From contig CM035312.1 in assembly GCA_002900995.3 (NCBI GenBank), positions 1,116,001-1,180,000 of the forward strand: 64,000 nucleotides of DNA, written 5' to 3'. Each line of letters starts with the position of its first letter. Position 1 is the first letter of the stretch. This stretch comes from Ganoderma boninense. Taxonomy: Eukaryota > Basidiomycota > Agaricomycetes > Polyporales > Polyporaceae. Positions 20,553-32,546 of the stretch are shown piece by piece. The position numbers and the translations under genes were made by a program. The notes under the pieces are model-generated. The model was given only the letters and a program-made list of their open reading frames with translations. It did no database searches and was not told where the DNA came from.

Positions 20553-21442
20553 ATGAACTTCCTCAGCACCTGCCTTGCCGCCGTCTTTGTTGCTCTCCTT
20601 TGCGTTGTTGGCACCATGGCTCAGACCTCTGACCAGGTGATCAGTGCGATCCAGTCGTTCACCACAGCCGCCGCGAACCTCGACGCGGAGATCACAGCTC
20701 TGAATCCCGTCACCTTCCCCACGATGGGCTTCGTACGTCGTTCGTTCGTACCGATGGGGTATTCTTTTCCTCACTCCTGCCCTAGGTCATTCCAAACGGG
20801 TTGATCAACCTCACAACGGCGATCGACGCCTTCAACGATGAGTTTTTGGTGAGTATTCCAACTTGCTGCGTGCCTTCAGCACACCAGAAACATGACAGCC
20901 TTCGACCCCACCCTTCCCCGACGATGTGGCTGCTGAGGTGCTCGATGCTTTGACTATCTTCGTCGATGTTTACCAGGGAGTTTATCAGATACACCTCGTT
21001 TGCGCCTTATTCTGACTACTCCTACGTCTGGCACAAAGGGACCTTCTCAACGACATCATCGGAAAGCACGTCTGTATTATCTCGCCAACGTACTCCATAT
21101 GGAGCTCGTTCTCACGCCATCTGTTTTCTTCAACAGTCTCTCGCAGCCATGTTTGCCTTCGCCGTTCCCATCGCTGCTGCTCTGCCCGGCTTGGAAAGTG
21201 TCGTGGACGTCAGTATTCCAGTTCTGAAGATACGTTCATTGCAACTAACCAAGGACGTTTACCCCTACCAGACGTTTGTTTGTCATGTTATCAATCTGAT
21301 CCCCACGCGGGCGGGTCCTGCCAACGTGCTGCTCGTACGAGCTTTTTGTTTGCCCTCTCCAGGTCGATATTGATGTTAACTCGTGCCAAAGAACGGGCTT
21401 TCTGCGACCTTTCAGAGTGCCATTGGCACCTACGGTTCCTAA
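20553..21442 (+). CDS. HsbA-like secreted protein, copy 2, with a non-canonical splice donor
   Basis: Paralogue of the gene at 18188. Exons by homology: 20553-20732, 20786-20848, 20899-20975, 21039-21069, 21137-21208, 21272-21334, 21392-21442 (178 residues). The exon lengths are identical to copy 1 except the last. A signal peptide (MNFLSTCLAAVFVALLCVVGT) and the core motifs QTSDQVISAIQSF, DLLNDIIGKH and SLAAMFAFAVPIAAALPGLE are present. The third intron begins GGGAGT where copy 1 has GTAAGT. No other GT in the region gives the right phase, and read-through would stop after about 12 codons. Either the intron uses a rare donor, the protein is truncated, or the base call is wrong. Everything else in the gene looks under constraint. 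Confidence 0.65.
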
Positions 21443-22127
21443 ACATCTCAACTGGTGTACAACTAACCTACTCGTGGCGTCTGAAGTCTCCCGGTTCATT
21501 GGCTATTTGTTATAGGCCCCGTTTACGCCCATCGACTGATAGACTTTTTTGCGGTGTCGTGAGCGTTATTTTGCGCTAAATTTGAGCTGCTGTCGAATTG
21601 CATTCGCCGGTTTCAACGTGTCCGATTTATTTACATAGTCGGACCCTCCCAAGGAGGATGCCTGCTCAGGCCTGCTCTCAGATTGACGGCAGCATCAGCA
21701 AGCGCCTGTGGCTTGCTTCTATCCACTACCTATGGACGACTCATCACAGAGGATCCGTCGAATGCTACGCCCGAGCTGATATTCGCTTGCACGACTGTCG
21801 ATATGACTCCTGGATTGCACACTAAGCCGAGGGCGATGGCGCAAGGATGGTTGCCAACTCGCATTGCGGAATATTAGTCCGGACGTTGGTCATGCACCTG
21901 GCTTCTGATTCCATTTTCAGGATGCTGAATAAGTATCTGAACATCCCCATTCCACTCGCATCCCACCGCGATCCTCAATGCTTACTAATGCTCTCGCGAT
22001 CGCGTGCGGGGGATGGAGCGGTCGAGTCTTAAGTAGCCAAAGTCCTCGCCATTGCACTCGACTTCTCTCTGCCAGGACGCTCCATTCAAGCTACACTAGG
22101 ACTTTCGCAACAACTATACCCACAAGG
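21443..22127. other. Spacer and upstream region of the quinone oxidoreductase
   Basis: No independent gene is recognised. The last 150 bp are in frame with the oxidoreductase and could encode a 50-residue Arg/Ser/Thr-rich N-terminal extension starting at 21978. Confidence 0.4.
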
Positions 22128-23642
22128 ATGTCCCTCCCCACGACGATCAGCGCCATCGGCATCAACAAGACAGGCGATTTCGACGTCATCGAGAAGCTCG
22201 AGGTCCCCGCCCCGCAACATGCCCCGGCCAACATCCTCATAAAGGTGTGGTCTGATCTCCGATCGCGGTTCAGCCCACTCTGACGCGTTGTGTTGTCGTT
22301 CATCTCCGCGTCCTGCCCTGACTTGCTTACTCTCCGATCTCCGATTCCCCGCTCCCGGGGCTGGTGGTTACTTTGGACCCACCTCATGCCACGTGCGTCG
22401 CACTCGCACACCGCACCATGCCCAGGTCGAGTATGCTGGGGTCAACTTCATCGACACCTACTTTCGGTAAGGGCGAACGCTCGCATCGCGGTGGACAGGA
22501 AACTGAAGAGAGTTCTTCCAGGAAGGGCCTCTACCCTGTTGCACAGTTCCCCTCCATCCTCGGCCGCGAGGCTGCAGGCGAGATCATCGCGCTCCCGACA
22601 GACGAGAGTGTGCTGAACGATGAGGAGTACAAGCTTCGCGGCCTCAAGGTCGGCAGCAAGGTTGCCGTGGTAGGTCTTCCCAGTATCCCTCGGACGGATA
22701 TAGCAACGGCTTACCTCTTTCTATCCAGACCTGCACTGGGGCCTTCTCCGAGTACCTCAGCGTGGCATGGACTAGGGCATATGCGCTACCCGACGGCGTC
22801 TCGACGCGCGACGCCGCCGCCGGCCTCCTCCAGGGTACCTCTCCCTTCCCCAATCCATTTTCTTTCCTCCTTCTCAGCGCTGACCACACACTGGCCCAGG
22901 CGCAACGGCGCTGACGTTCGCGACCGATGGCTACAACGTGCAGAAGGGCGACATCGTGCTCGTGCACACCGTCGCGGGCGGGCTCGGGCTCATCTTCGCA
23001 CAGCTCATCAAGGCGCGCGGCGCGACCGTCATCGGCACGACAAGCACGCCCGCCAAGGCTGCACTCGCCAAGGCGAACGGTGCGGACCACGTCATCCTCT
23101 ACACCCAGGAGGACACCGTCCAGCGCGTGCTCGAGATCACTGGGGGCCAGGGCGTGCACGCGATCTTCGACGGGGTCGGAAAGGATACGTGCGTCGTGAC
23201 CAGCCTGGTGTTCAAGTCTCTTCCTCGATGTGCTCACGCGATGTATGTGTCCGTCCAGGTTCGAAGCAGACTTCAAGATGATCCGCAGGAAGGGGACGCT
23301 TGTCTCGGTCGGAAACGCGTCTGGCGCTGTGCCCCCGTTCCCACCGCTGAAGCTGGTCGAGAAGAACGTCCGCCTCCTTCGCCCAACGTGAGGCCGACTT
23401 ATATCCCGCTGTTCTCCGCTCGTGATCACTAATCGGATGGCAGGATGGAAAACTACATCTTCACGCCGCAGGAGGGCCGCACGTACATCACCGAGCTGTT
23501 CAGGCTTTTCGCAGACGGCACGGTCAAGATCAACATCCACGCCGAATACCCGTTCACCGCCGAGGGCGTGCAGCAGGCGCAAAAGGACCTCACTGGAGGC
23601 AAGACGACGGGCAAGCTGATCATCAAGGTCGCTGACGCGTAA
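22128..23642 (+). CDS. NADPH:quinone oxidoreductase (zeta-crystallin/ZTA1-like)
   Basis: Medium-chain reductase without zinc, expected to reduce quinones with NADPH by one-electron transfer. Exons: 22128-22244, 22426-22466, 22522-22669, 22729-22834, 22900-23188, 23259-23387, 23444-23642 (342 residues, normal length). Landmarks are VEYAGVNFIDTYFR (substrate side), the QOR motif around GLLQGATALTF, the Rossmann segment HTVAGGLGLIFAQL, and a C terminus ending GKLIIKVADA. The zinc-ligand Cys cluster of alcohol dehydrogenases is absent, which supports the QOR assignment. An upstream in-frame ATG at 21978 would add a basic, acid-free N terminus resembling a mitochondrial presequence. The internal start was chosen because it matches the usual beginning of the family. 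Confidence 0.9.
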
Positions 23643-23958
23643 GCTGCTGGGCTAGCTCGAGTTGGAAGAACCTCACATTGTATTGTACTTCTCGCGGTCT
23701 GAAGATCGCGCCCATACCACAAGCTTTGATGATTGACCATGAATGCAGCATAGACTTGGGATCATCTACGTAAGATGTCGTTCTATTGCCAAGTTGGTGT
23801 CTACGACTACAGCTTCGGGGCATTGCACTAACATAATTTACGCCATGATATACCAAGAAGTTTGATACATGCTTGGTTCCTCTTCTTGCTATCTTGCCAC
23901 AGGAAAGCTGTTCGGCTCGTGTTGACGATACGCATGGTATATGGGCCTTCTCCGTCAC
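23643..23958. other. Convergent 3' spacer
   Basis: 316 bp between two genes that end towards each other. Nothing but probable 3' UTRs is seen. Confidence 0.4.
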
Positions 23959-26900
23959 TTAAGCTGCGTCTTCCCAGTCGTCCGGGACATCCTGTGGACT
24001 CAGTGGCGTCTCAGCAGGAGTGGGGATGGGCACGGGCACGGGCGCAGCAACCGGGGCAGCCCGCACGGGGCCCGGAGACGGAGTAGGTCTCACGGGAGTC
24101 TTCACGCGTTCAGGACCACCCCACGAGCTTGGTGCAGGGCTGGCAGGCTGGGAAGAACGCGCAACGACTGACGTCCACCCTCTGCCCGACGAGCCGCCGG
24201 GCGTCGGCTGGACGACTGGAGCGGGGGAGACTCTAGTAGAGCTGGGGCGGGACAACGGCTGCAGCCCCGGAGCACGGAGGTCCGCAAGCTTGCCGAGGCC
24301 AGGCGAGCCCGCGGACCCTCCACTGCCGTTACCGCCAAGGGTGACGGACAGTAGGGGTGTGGGCACGCGCGAGTCGATGCGACGTATGAGCTGTACGCTG
24401 CGGTGCGGCTCCTGGTCGACCATCTGGGTGTCGATGCGGTACACGGCGGCGAGGTCGTGCACGAACCTGCGCTTCTGCTCAGGCATGTGCGGCAGCACCT
24501 GGCTCTTCTTCTCAGTGGCGAGGAAGTCCGCGAAGCTCTTCTCGACGAGCGCGCAGAACTTCGCGTTCGCGCGCGCGAACGCTGCGAGCTCGTCTGCGTA
24601 CGTGACCTGCTGTAGCGCGCGCCCGCCAGACTCGCGATTGGCGGGGTTGATGCCGAGAGCTTCGGCGAGCCGGGCGTTGCGCTTTGCAATCGCACATTCA
24701 TTGGAGCACTTGAGTTGCTGGCTGCCGTCTCGGACGCCGTTGGAGAGAGAGCGGCCACAGGGAACGGGCTGACGGATGCGCCCACAAGGACAGGTGATGG
24801 TGACGACGAAGCGGCAGGGTTCTGATTCGTCGCAAGAGGCGGGAGCATGGCACGGGTGTGTGCAGGGATGCTGTGCCGGTAAGCTGCAAAAAAGGGTTGA
24901 GAGTGTGTTACGGCATAGGGCTACGCGAGCCAATGAGGGCTTACCAGAGTTTACGAGGCTTGCCACAGATTGCCTGGCAGGCGCCGCATGCATCCCCATG
25001 GCACAAACGCTCGCAATGGTGGAAGCCGCAGGCAAGCAACCTAATGTAATGTATCACACATGCAACCGATTAGCAAACCTTATACGGCATGTCAGGGAGG
25101 TCGAGATGTCCACTTACTTCCCGCACGTTGTGCCACATGACACCTTCTCTTGCGAGCATCGAACGTTATCCACCATCTTCTTGCCGCAAGCGCACTGTTT
25201 GCTGGTCAGGTACGGGCATGGAGGGCATCGAGACGGGTCTTCGTGACATGCGTGCGACGTCTTCGGATGCCCACACTCCGGTGGCGGACGGGAACAGGGG
25301 TAGCCGCAAGACATCCTCGTACCACAGGGAATCGGGGGCTCGAGGACAGTCCGCCCACAGTGACAGACCATCTGATGAAAGGTAAGCACACTGTTTACTC
25401 TATGGAGTATGGGCAAATGCGACAACACACCTCCTCGAACGAGCTCCGCAAGCAAGGAGGACATACGCCCTTGTGGTCGCGCTCCTCGCAGCTGTGGTTT
25501 CCGCAGTTCAGCAACTTGCCGCATACCAAGTCGCACTCGTGCCAGCCTTCGGGGTCCTCCAGGGTGTCCATGGCCTTCTTCTTGCCCTTTCCCTTCGCCA
25601 AGCCGGCCAGTGACGCCAGGGGGCAGCATGGGCGGTTGCATTGGTGACGCCCACACGCCCGGAGAGCGTTGCAGGGGCGTTCGCAAAGGATCTCGGTGTC
25701 AGGCCCAGCTTCGCCGCGAGCGCGGGCGCGGGCGGCCGCTTGATCGGCGGAGCAGAGCACCTCGCGTGTTGTAGAGCCGCATCTGCATGGGCGCACTAGC
25801 CGGATCGAACAAGGCGGACATGGGCCAGTGTGACATGGTGAGGAGCAGACGTGCGAACACCCCTCCAAGGCTTTCATGCACGTCGAGGCGCAGGTGGGTA
25901 TGGGGTCGGTACATGCAGTTCGGATGAGGAGGGTGCCAGGAGGGAAGAACGGTGCAGACTTCGGGGAAAGCTCATGCTTGCCGCAAGGACAGTGGGTAAC
26001 GATCTTCGGGGAGCGAGGACAAGGAGCTGGGGTGAGGGAAGGGACATGACAGGGCTTCTTGCAGTGGTGAATGCCACAGTCAAAAGGCCTATAGTGGTCC
26101 ACATCAATGAAGTGCTTCTTGGTGTGAAGGATACACTGTGCGCACCTCTCGCATGTCTCTTCACAGACAAAGCGTCCCATCCACCTTGTCTCCTGGACGT
26201 CGACAACCCACGCACACTCCTTCTCCTCACCCTCCCCACAGCTTAACTCCTTCTCAACCTTCCCGCAATAGCATTTTGCCATCTCACGGATGGGACACGG
26301 ATTACACTTGCCAGGATGACAGAGTTCCTGGCAGTTGTGGTTCCCACAACCGAGTTTTCGTTCACAGAACTGATGGCAAGACAGCTCTGCGCTCGCAAGG
26401 ACGCTGCGCCTTCCGAGGCCGAGGTTAGAGCACCTGAAGGATATCGTCTCCTTACCGCAGTAGCACGGCAGCGATGTCGTGACCTGACAAGGAGGGCAAG
26501 GGCCGGGATGACAGTTGAGGGAGCATGGATGTCCACAAGCACGAGTGCGCGAACATGGATTGGCGCAAGAATGAGGGGTTGCAAGGCGCGGAGGCTTCGG
26601 GTCGGGAGTAGACCCGCAGAAGCACCTGTAGCCAAGTCAGCTCAGCGGTCAGCCACTGATGCATGCGGAGGCAATTTGGCGACTTACCAATAGCTGCTCG
26701 GAATGGCGGTCCTCTTCGACTGGCAACCAGGGCACCTCCAGTCACCCTGCCGCTCCTCGCCTCTCGCGCGCCATGCGTCCTCGACGTCCTTCACGCTCTT
26801 CACGGCCCACGACTTGATGCATTTGAGGTGGAATGTCATCCAGCAGGAGACGTTTGCAGGCTGGGCCTTCTCGGATGTGGGTCCTTCGTCGTCCGATCCG

Positions 26901-27646
26901 GCCAAGGTCGGATGAGAGGGAGAGCACGACCAGGTGGGCTGCATGGGCGTGATCGGGGCAAAGCAGATGAGACAATCGGGATATGGCGGGGTGCTGAGCT
27001 CTGCGATGAGTCTTGAAGTGAGGTCATCCGCCTTGGGTGCGGAACTACGATACCTCTCCGCGGGCGGGACATCCTGTTTCGCGGCGTCTGCGGTACTTTC
27101 GGTGAGCTCCCCGCCAAACTTGCGGCCGCGGCGAGGGCGAGGCTTCCTCGTGCTGTTGGGGTCGGCAGACCCTTCGTTTCCAACTGTATGCGCGGGTGTC
27201 CTCCCTCCACCCCGTCCGCCTGAGCGGGCCGCCTCCGAAGACATCCCTTCGGGCCTCCGTGCTTGATTCCTGGGCCGCCGAATATCATTGGAGCCTTCGC
27301 CTCTTGGTCGACCATGGTCTAGCGGTACCTCTCCCTGGGCCCTTCTCTCTCGATATCTTCCTCCAGAGATCCCGGACCCATCTTGATGAGATTGAGACGG
27401 CTCACCTGTGCGGCCGCCTTGGGGTTTGGGGGCGCGAGGCCTACGCGACCTACTAGCGCCATCCAATTTGTTGCTGACGTCTTGACCTTCTCCACCAGAC
27501 GGATGGGTTCCGTTGTCTGGCGTTCGGGTTCTATCTTGAGGACGCCTTGGTCTATGGCGCCTCGGACCACCGTCGGCACCACCTGTTGAAGGGGAAGTGG
27601 AAGAGGCGGTGGTGGGAGGCTCAGGCATGCAACAAGGGGTCGACAA
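23959..27646 (-). CDS. NF-X1-type zinc-finger protein (FAP1/NFX1 homologue) with N-terminal RING and R3H
   Basis: Exons on the minus strand: 27646-26688, 26625-26146, 26088-25431, 25371-25118, 25040-24945, 24883-23959 (1123 residues). After a ~200-residue Arg/Gly-rich disordered head comes a RING/PHD-like Cys cluster (CLICFAPI...FHLKCIKSW...WRCPGCQS, about 225-315). A series of NF-X1 fingers follows with the signature C-G-x-H-x-C...C-x(2)-C, for example GCGNHNCQELCHPGKC, LNCGNHSC and ACGFHHCERLCHGDAC. An R3H domain lies near residue 950 (RRFVHDLAAVYRI). The tail is Pro/Ser-rich and ends in DDWEDAA. Yeast Fap1 binds FKBP12 and human NFX1 is a transcription and ubiquitin-ligase factor. A nuclear or cytoplasmic role is inferred from those. 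It shares a divergent upstream region with the MFS gene. Confidence 0.93.
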
Positions 27647-28330
27647 GTGTTAGGCCGTAAGATGTAAGGTCGGGCGAGCGGTGGTGAAGTAGAGATGAAG
27701 GGTGGAGGAGCTGAGGCTTGAGGTGTACTGCAGTTGTCGACAAGCCGATAGCAGACGGAGTTTATATGGATCAGTCAGCGCCTGCCGCAAAATTGTTCCG
27801 TCTGGCAATGCCTTGCGAAGAACCACAGATGACTCTTGCGCTTGTCCAGATGAGTCGAAAACTTCGCGTCGGAGCCGTCTGGAGACAGGATGAGGCACTG
27901 GCAGAGAGGGCTCTGCGGCCTTGCCGAGATCTCAGGGTGTTGGGACCAGGCGCCCGGCGATCCAGGCAATGTCCGAACTTGAAGCGCTCATGCGCCGATC
28001 TTCGCGGAATGTGAGTGGTTTTATGACCAGCCCGATGAGTCTGACTCTCAACTAAAGAGGTGCGTATATCTTACAGCCCCACCTCCCGACACGCTTCATG
28101 ACCAACCTCGGCTTATTTGCGGACAGTCTCCTCGATCTCACCCACAGCCAAGACTGAGTAGTGACGTCGATGGCCTCGTATCGTAGTCAGCAGCACCAAC
28201 CACAAACTGGAGGGAGGCGGGAGTACGACCACCCCTATGCTCGACCCACATCCACATCGCCGGCTAGGACGTATCATTATATACTCTCCCTTCGTATTCC
28301 GATGTCCGTCCATTACCACCCAAATCGACT
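27647..28330. promoter_or_regulatory. Divergent promoter region, NFX1-like / MFS transporter
   Basis: 684 bp between two outward-facing start codons. A TATA-like ATTATATAC sits at about 28274-28282, roughly 50 bp before the MFS start. No further gene is seen. Confidence 0.5.
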
Positions 28331-30649
28331 ATGGACCTCTTTCGCGAAACCGTCGCTGGCCAGCTGATCTACTATAGCAGCCGCAAAAAGTTGCTCTTCT
28401 ATCCCGAGGAAGACCCCAACTGGATCGTTCCTGCCCGCTACACCGAGACCATCGTCGGCGACACCTCGCGTCAGCCATCTCCACAGCCTTCTCTGGCGCA
28501 ACGTGCGTCTACCCAGCAAAGTCACAACGAGACGTTAATCTATGCCCCGCGAGAAGAAGTAGACCGGCCCCTCCAGCAAAGTGCCACCCAGCTTCCAGTT
28601 ATCCGAGCTGGCCGTCGGGGAAGTCATGCCAGCACCGAGACGGCCGTTGTGTCCCAGAAGAAACTTGGAAATAAAGCGTTGCCGGGACGCGAACTCCGCG
28701 ATCGTGAGGCCACGGAAGCATCGCGGGTAATGGAGGAAGAGGTTCGGACCGTCGACAACACCCCATCTCTGCCTAAGGATCCCAACTGTATCGATTGGTA
28801 CGGACCTGACGACCCTGAAAACCCGCGTAACTGGTCACTATCTAAGAAGTGCTTTGTAACCTTCGACCTCTGCTTCTTGACCTTCAGGTGCGCTCTCTCT
28901 TCCTACTTTATACCTACCAGCGTTACTTACAGAAGCTTATTCTATACCCAGTATCTACATGGGTAGTTCGATCGTCACCCCAAGCATAGAGGCTCTGGCA
29001 GCATATTTCGGCGTCTCAACAGTCGTCTCGACCCTCGCTCTTACACTATTCGTCGTAGGGTACGGCGTCGGACCCATGTGAGCTTCGTTATAACTTGCTG
29101 TTTACTTTCCCCCAGTAACCTATTCCTCGTCTCAGGTTCCTTGCACCGCTCTCTGAGATACCGGCAATCGGTCGCAACACTCCATATATTCTCACGTTGG
29201 CCATCTTTGTCGGACTACAGCCTGCCGTCGCGACGGCTAGGACGCCCGCAACGTACTTCATTCTCCGGTTCCTTTCGGGGTTCTTCGGCTCGCCCGCACT
29301 CGCTACAGGCGGTGCCTCTATCGCCGACATGTTCGAGCCGAAAAAGCGCGCGTATGGTATTGGCGTTTGGGGAATGAGTGCAGTGTGCGGACCTACGCTT
29401 GGGCCTGTCATCGGAGGGTTCGTTCTTTGGTCGTGCAGTTGCATGCCCGCCAATACTAACCCTTCCAACCAGCTTCGCCTTCGACGCCCTGGGATGGCGC
29501 TGGACGATCTGGCCACTCTTCTTCCTCTCCTCCGCGTCCCTCGTTTGGCTGATCTTCCTCATGCCCGAGACGTCCTCCACCAACATCCTCTACCGACGCG
29601 CCAAGCGCCTCCGGCGGAGAACCGGCAACCCGAACCTCTACAGCATGGGCGAGGTCATGCAACGCAGCATGACCGGGCGCGAGATCGCGATGATGACGCT
29701 CGTGCGCCCGTTCATCCTCAACACGGAGCCCATCGTCGGCCTCCTCAACCTCTACATCGGCTTCGTGTACAGCCTCCTCTACACGTTCCTCGCGACGTTC
29801 CCCCTCGTCTTCCAGAACATATACGGCTTCAACGGCGGGGAGGAGGGCCTCGCGTTCATGGGGCTGTTCGTCGGCGCGCTAGTGTCGTACGCCGGCTTCT
29901 GCGCGTACGCATACTATTCGCTCGAGCGGCTCTTCGAGCACAAGGGGGGCACCATCGACCCCGAGGACCGCCTCATCCCCGCGATGTTCGGGTGCTGGTG
30001 GATACCGGTATGCCTGTTCGGTTTCGGATGGACGAGCGTGGGCTCTATACACTGGATTGTGCCGATCATCTTCTCGAGCTTCTTCTCCGTCGGGACGTTC
30101 CTCCTCTTTCAAGCTATCCTGTGAGTCCCCCTTGGGCCGCTGCCCTTGACATTCGATGACTCACCATTGCTGTGCAGGAACTATGAGGGCGATGCCTATC
30201 CGGACTACGCGGCGTCGGTCCTCGCTGGGAACGACTTGTTCAGGAGTCTCATGGCTTCTGCGTTCCCGCTCTTCGCTGTGCAGATGTTCCGAAACCTGGA
30301 GAAGATCAATGGACCCAAGGCTGTGAGTCCGCCTTCTGTCCCTCACGCCAATAATGACTAACATTTCGGTTAGTTCCCCGTCGCATGGGGTTGTGTCCTC
30401 CTTGGCTGCGTGAGTGCTTTCGAGCATGCAGGACAATTCAGGACGAATGCTGATCATAGATGTCCAGATCGGTATTGTGATGTGTCCGCTGCCGTTCATC
30501 TTCTACCGCTATGGTGCCAGAATCAGGCGGTTTAGTAAATATGGTAAGCGACCAGGAATGATTTATATTTTGTGGCAACGCTGACATCGAGAAATACAGC
30601 AACGAGCGAGTCTCCAAGAGAAACTAGTAATACGAAGGGTGATGCATGA
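28331..30649 (+). CDS. MFS drug:H+ antiporter of the DHA1 group (FLR1/MDR1/polyamine-transporter-like)
   Basis: Eight exons: 28331-28887, 28952-29077, 29136-29417, 29473-30120, 30178-30322, 30374-30409, 30468-30543, 30600-30649 (639 residues). A ~180-residue hydrophilic N terminus ends in [18 protein letters not shown], the family motif just before the first helix. Then come [12 protein letters not shown], the helix 2-3 region with [26 protein letters not shown], and the helix 5 motif [11 protein letters not shown] typical of drug:H+ antiporters. The second half holds PRDRLIPAM-like spacing ([11 protein letters not shown]) and ends with a short Ser/Thr-rich tail. Expected role: export of toxic compounds or polyamines at the plasma membrane. 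The substrate cannot be read from sequence. Confidence 0.9.
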
Positions 30650-30786
30650 ACGGTTTACCCCATGGCGATCCACAGTTCCCAAGTTCCACCGAGATAGTGA
30701 TCATTATGGATGCGACCCGTCGCCTTCAAAGATCTATGCGGAGAGGAGCGACGAGGGGCCTTGAGTCCGCTTCGGAATTCGTCGCC

Positions 30787-32255
30787 CTATCCGTTATGTA
30801 TACCCGTGAGCCCCTTGATCTTCCACATACCGTCCAAACTCTGCATCTGAATGCGATGTCAACGACGAGGCATGCTTGAGCGAGATCTAAAAAGTGACAT
30901 ATATGGGACACTGACTAGCTCCGCGAAACCGTCTTCGCGTACAACCGCCGCGATCAACTTCTCTAGCTCCTCTTTTGAAAGCGCATAGAGCCCATCGCTA
31001 TCCCGCAGAGTGGCTGCAATCTCCGAGCTCAATTCAGATCGGGGAGCGCTGGATGGGGGTGTCGGCTGAGCAGTAACCAGGGTCGCACTTGAGCCGGTCC
31101 TCGGGGTCGACGTTGGTGTTGCCTGAGAGGGTTGGGTGCTCCGCGGAAGACTCGCTTGCGGAGGGACAGGAGGGGGCGGCATCAGCGCGGGCGAACTCGG
31201 TACGGGCCGTGAATAATATGCAGCGGGAGGAGGCGACGAGCTCGGCAACGACGAGCTGGGTCCAGTCGTGTCGATGTCGCTCGAACTACCATGGGCTTGG
31301 ATGGAGCGATTAGCGAGTGTGATCGGAGCTGAAGGGTCTGACGAAGAGTGCTGGGGGAGTGCGGGAGAGACGGTCATAGCGGACGAAGCAGAGGACACAG
31401 AAGCGGAAGCAGGAGTTACAGGCGGGCCGCCTTGGGCAGGAGGCTCCCAGTTCGACAGTTTGTTTGAGCTGGACGACTTTGGCAGCGCAGTCGCAGAACG
31501 CTGGACAGTGGCAGGTAAAGGCGAGTCTACCGGCATAGTTGACATGGTCGGTCGCAAGGTAGAAGCTGGAGGACGTTGTGGAGTACTGCTGACTGTATGC
31601 GCGGTTGTCACCGAGCGGTTCGATGCTGGGATAGAGGGTCTAGTGTCTGAAGGCCGTGGGCCGCGAGGGGGAGGTCCTGCGTTAGGTTTGCATGGGCAAA
31701 TGAAGCGTATACAGTCGATGAAGTTGGTTGCAGAACTCTCATTCTGGAAAGTGATCTGAAAGCGTCGATATTGCTACAGCAGAGTGTGAATCTAATTAGT
31801 GAAGTCAAAGGGAAGAGCATACAGGAGGTACACCCGGGAGAGGAACGGAAGGATGCTGGTATCGAAGGCCGACGACGGGCCCCTGATAAACGGCTTTCAG
31901 TGGGATACCCTGAGCATGTTGCTGGGAAGGCAGTCCAGAGTAGTTCATGAGTTCAAGGTCTTCCTACAATATGATCAGAGGTTGAGAAGGCGCGATGAGA
32001 GCGGATGATTGTCCCTACGAATGTCATTTCTCTTCGATCCACCTCCATGGAGTCTTGGCCGTTACCGAACGTCCATATAATTCTTATTTTGTACGATTCA
32101 AGGCGTCCGTCTGAGGTCTTCCTCGTGTCAAGCATAAGTCGGATCACAGGGTTGACGAAATGTTGCCATTCAAGTTCCGCCTGCGATGAGTGGCTGTATG
32201 CTCTCGAATATTTGATGATCTCGAAAGTCGTTGTCGACGTAGTAGAAAAAGACAT
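30787..32255 (-). CDS. REC114: REC114/Rec7-like meiotic recombination initiation protein
   Basis: Exons on the minus strand: 32255-32019, 31963-31823, 31773-30916, 30846-30787 (431 residues; budding yeast Rec114 is 428). The N-terminal ~190 residues look like the Rec114 PH-fold: alternating strands, then RYQHPSV, RRFQITFQNESSATNFID and the short Cys pattern FICPCK. A long Pro/Ser-rich disordered linker follows. The protein ends in a conserved helix, LYALSKEELEKLIAAVV, then MQSLDGMWKIKG, which is the C-terminal segment that binds Mei4 in known homologues. Rec114 with Mei4 and Mer2 activates Spo11 to make meiotic double-strand breaks. The assignment rests on layout, size and motif memory, because this family diverges fast. 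Confidence 0.68.
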
Positions 32256-32546
32256 GATAGGGACCTTGCGGTGCAGTTGGAATAAAGCGGAATGAGTTGA
32301 GTGGCCGGTGGTGGGATGAGGCTGGTGGTGGCCACCAGTGGCTAATCGAAAATCACTTTATTCGGGAGTGCCGCGCTCACAGACGCCGTGGCCACATTGC
32401 GGCAAATGCTCAAATCCGGTATGTGGAACATTAATTGAACGCAACATGGTAGGGCATGCTCTGCCGAAGTAACAAAATCACCATTACATTTACATCTCAG
32501 CACGTCCTACACAAAGCAGCTAAGGATACAAGAAGACCCAAACAGC

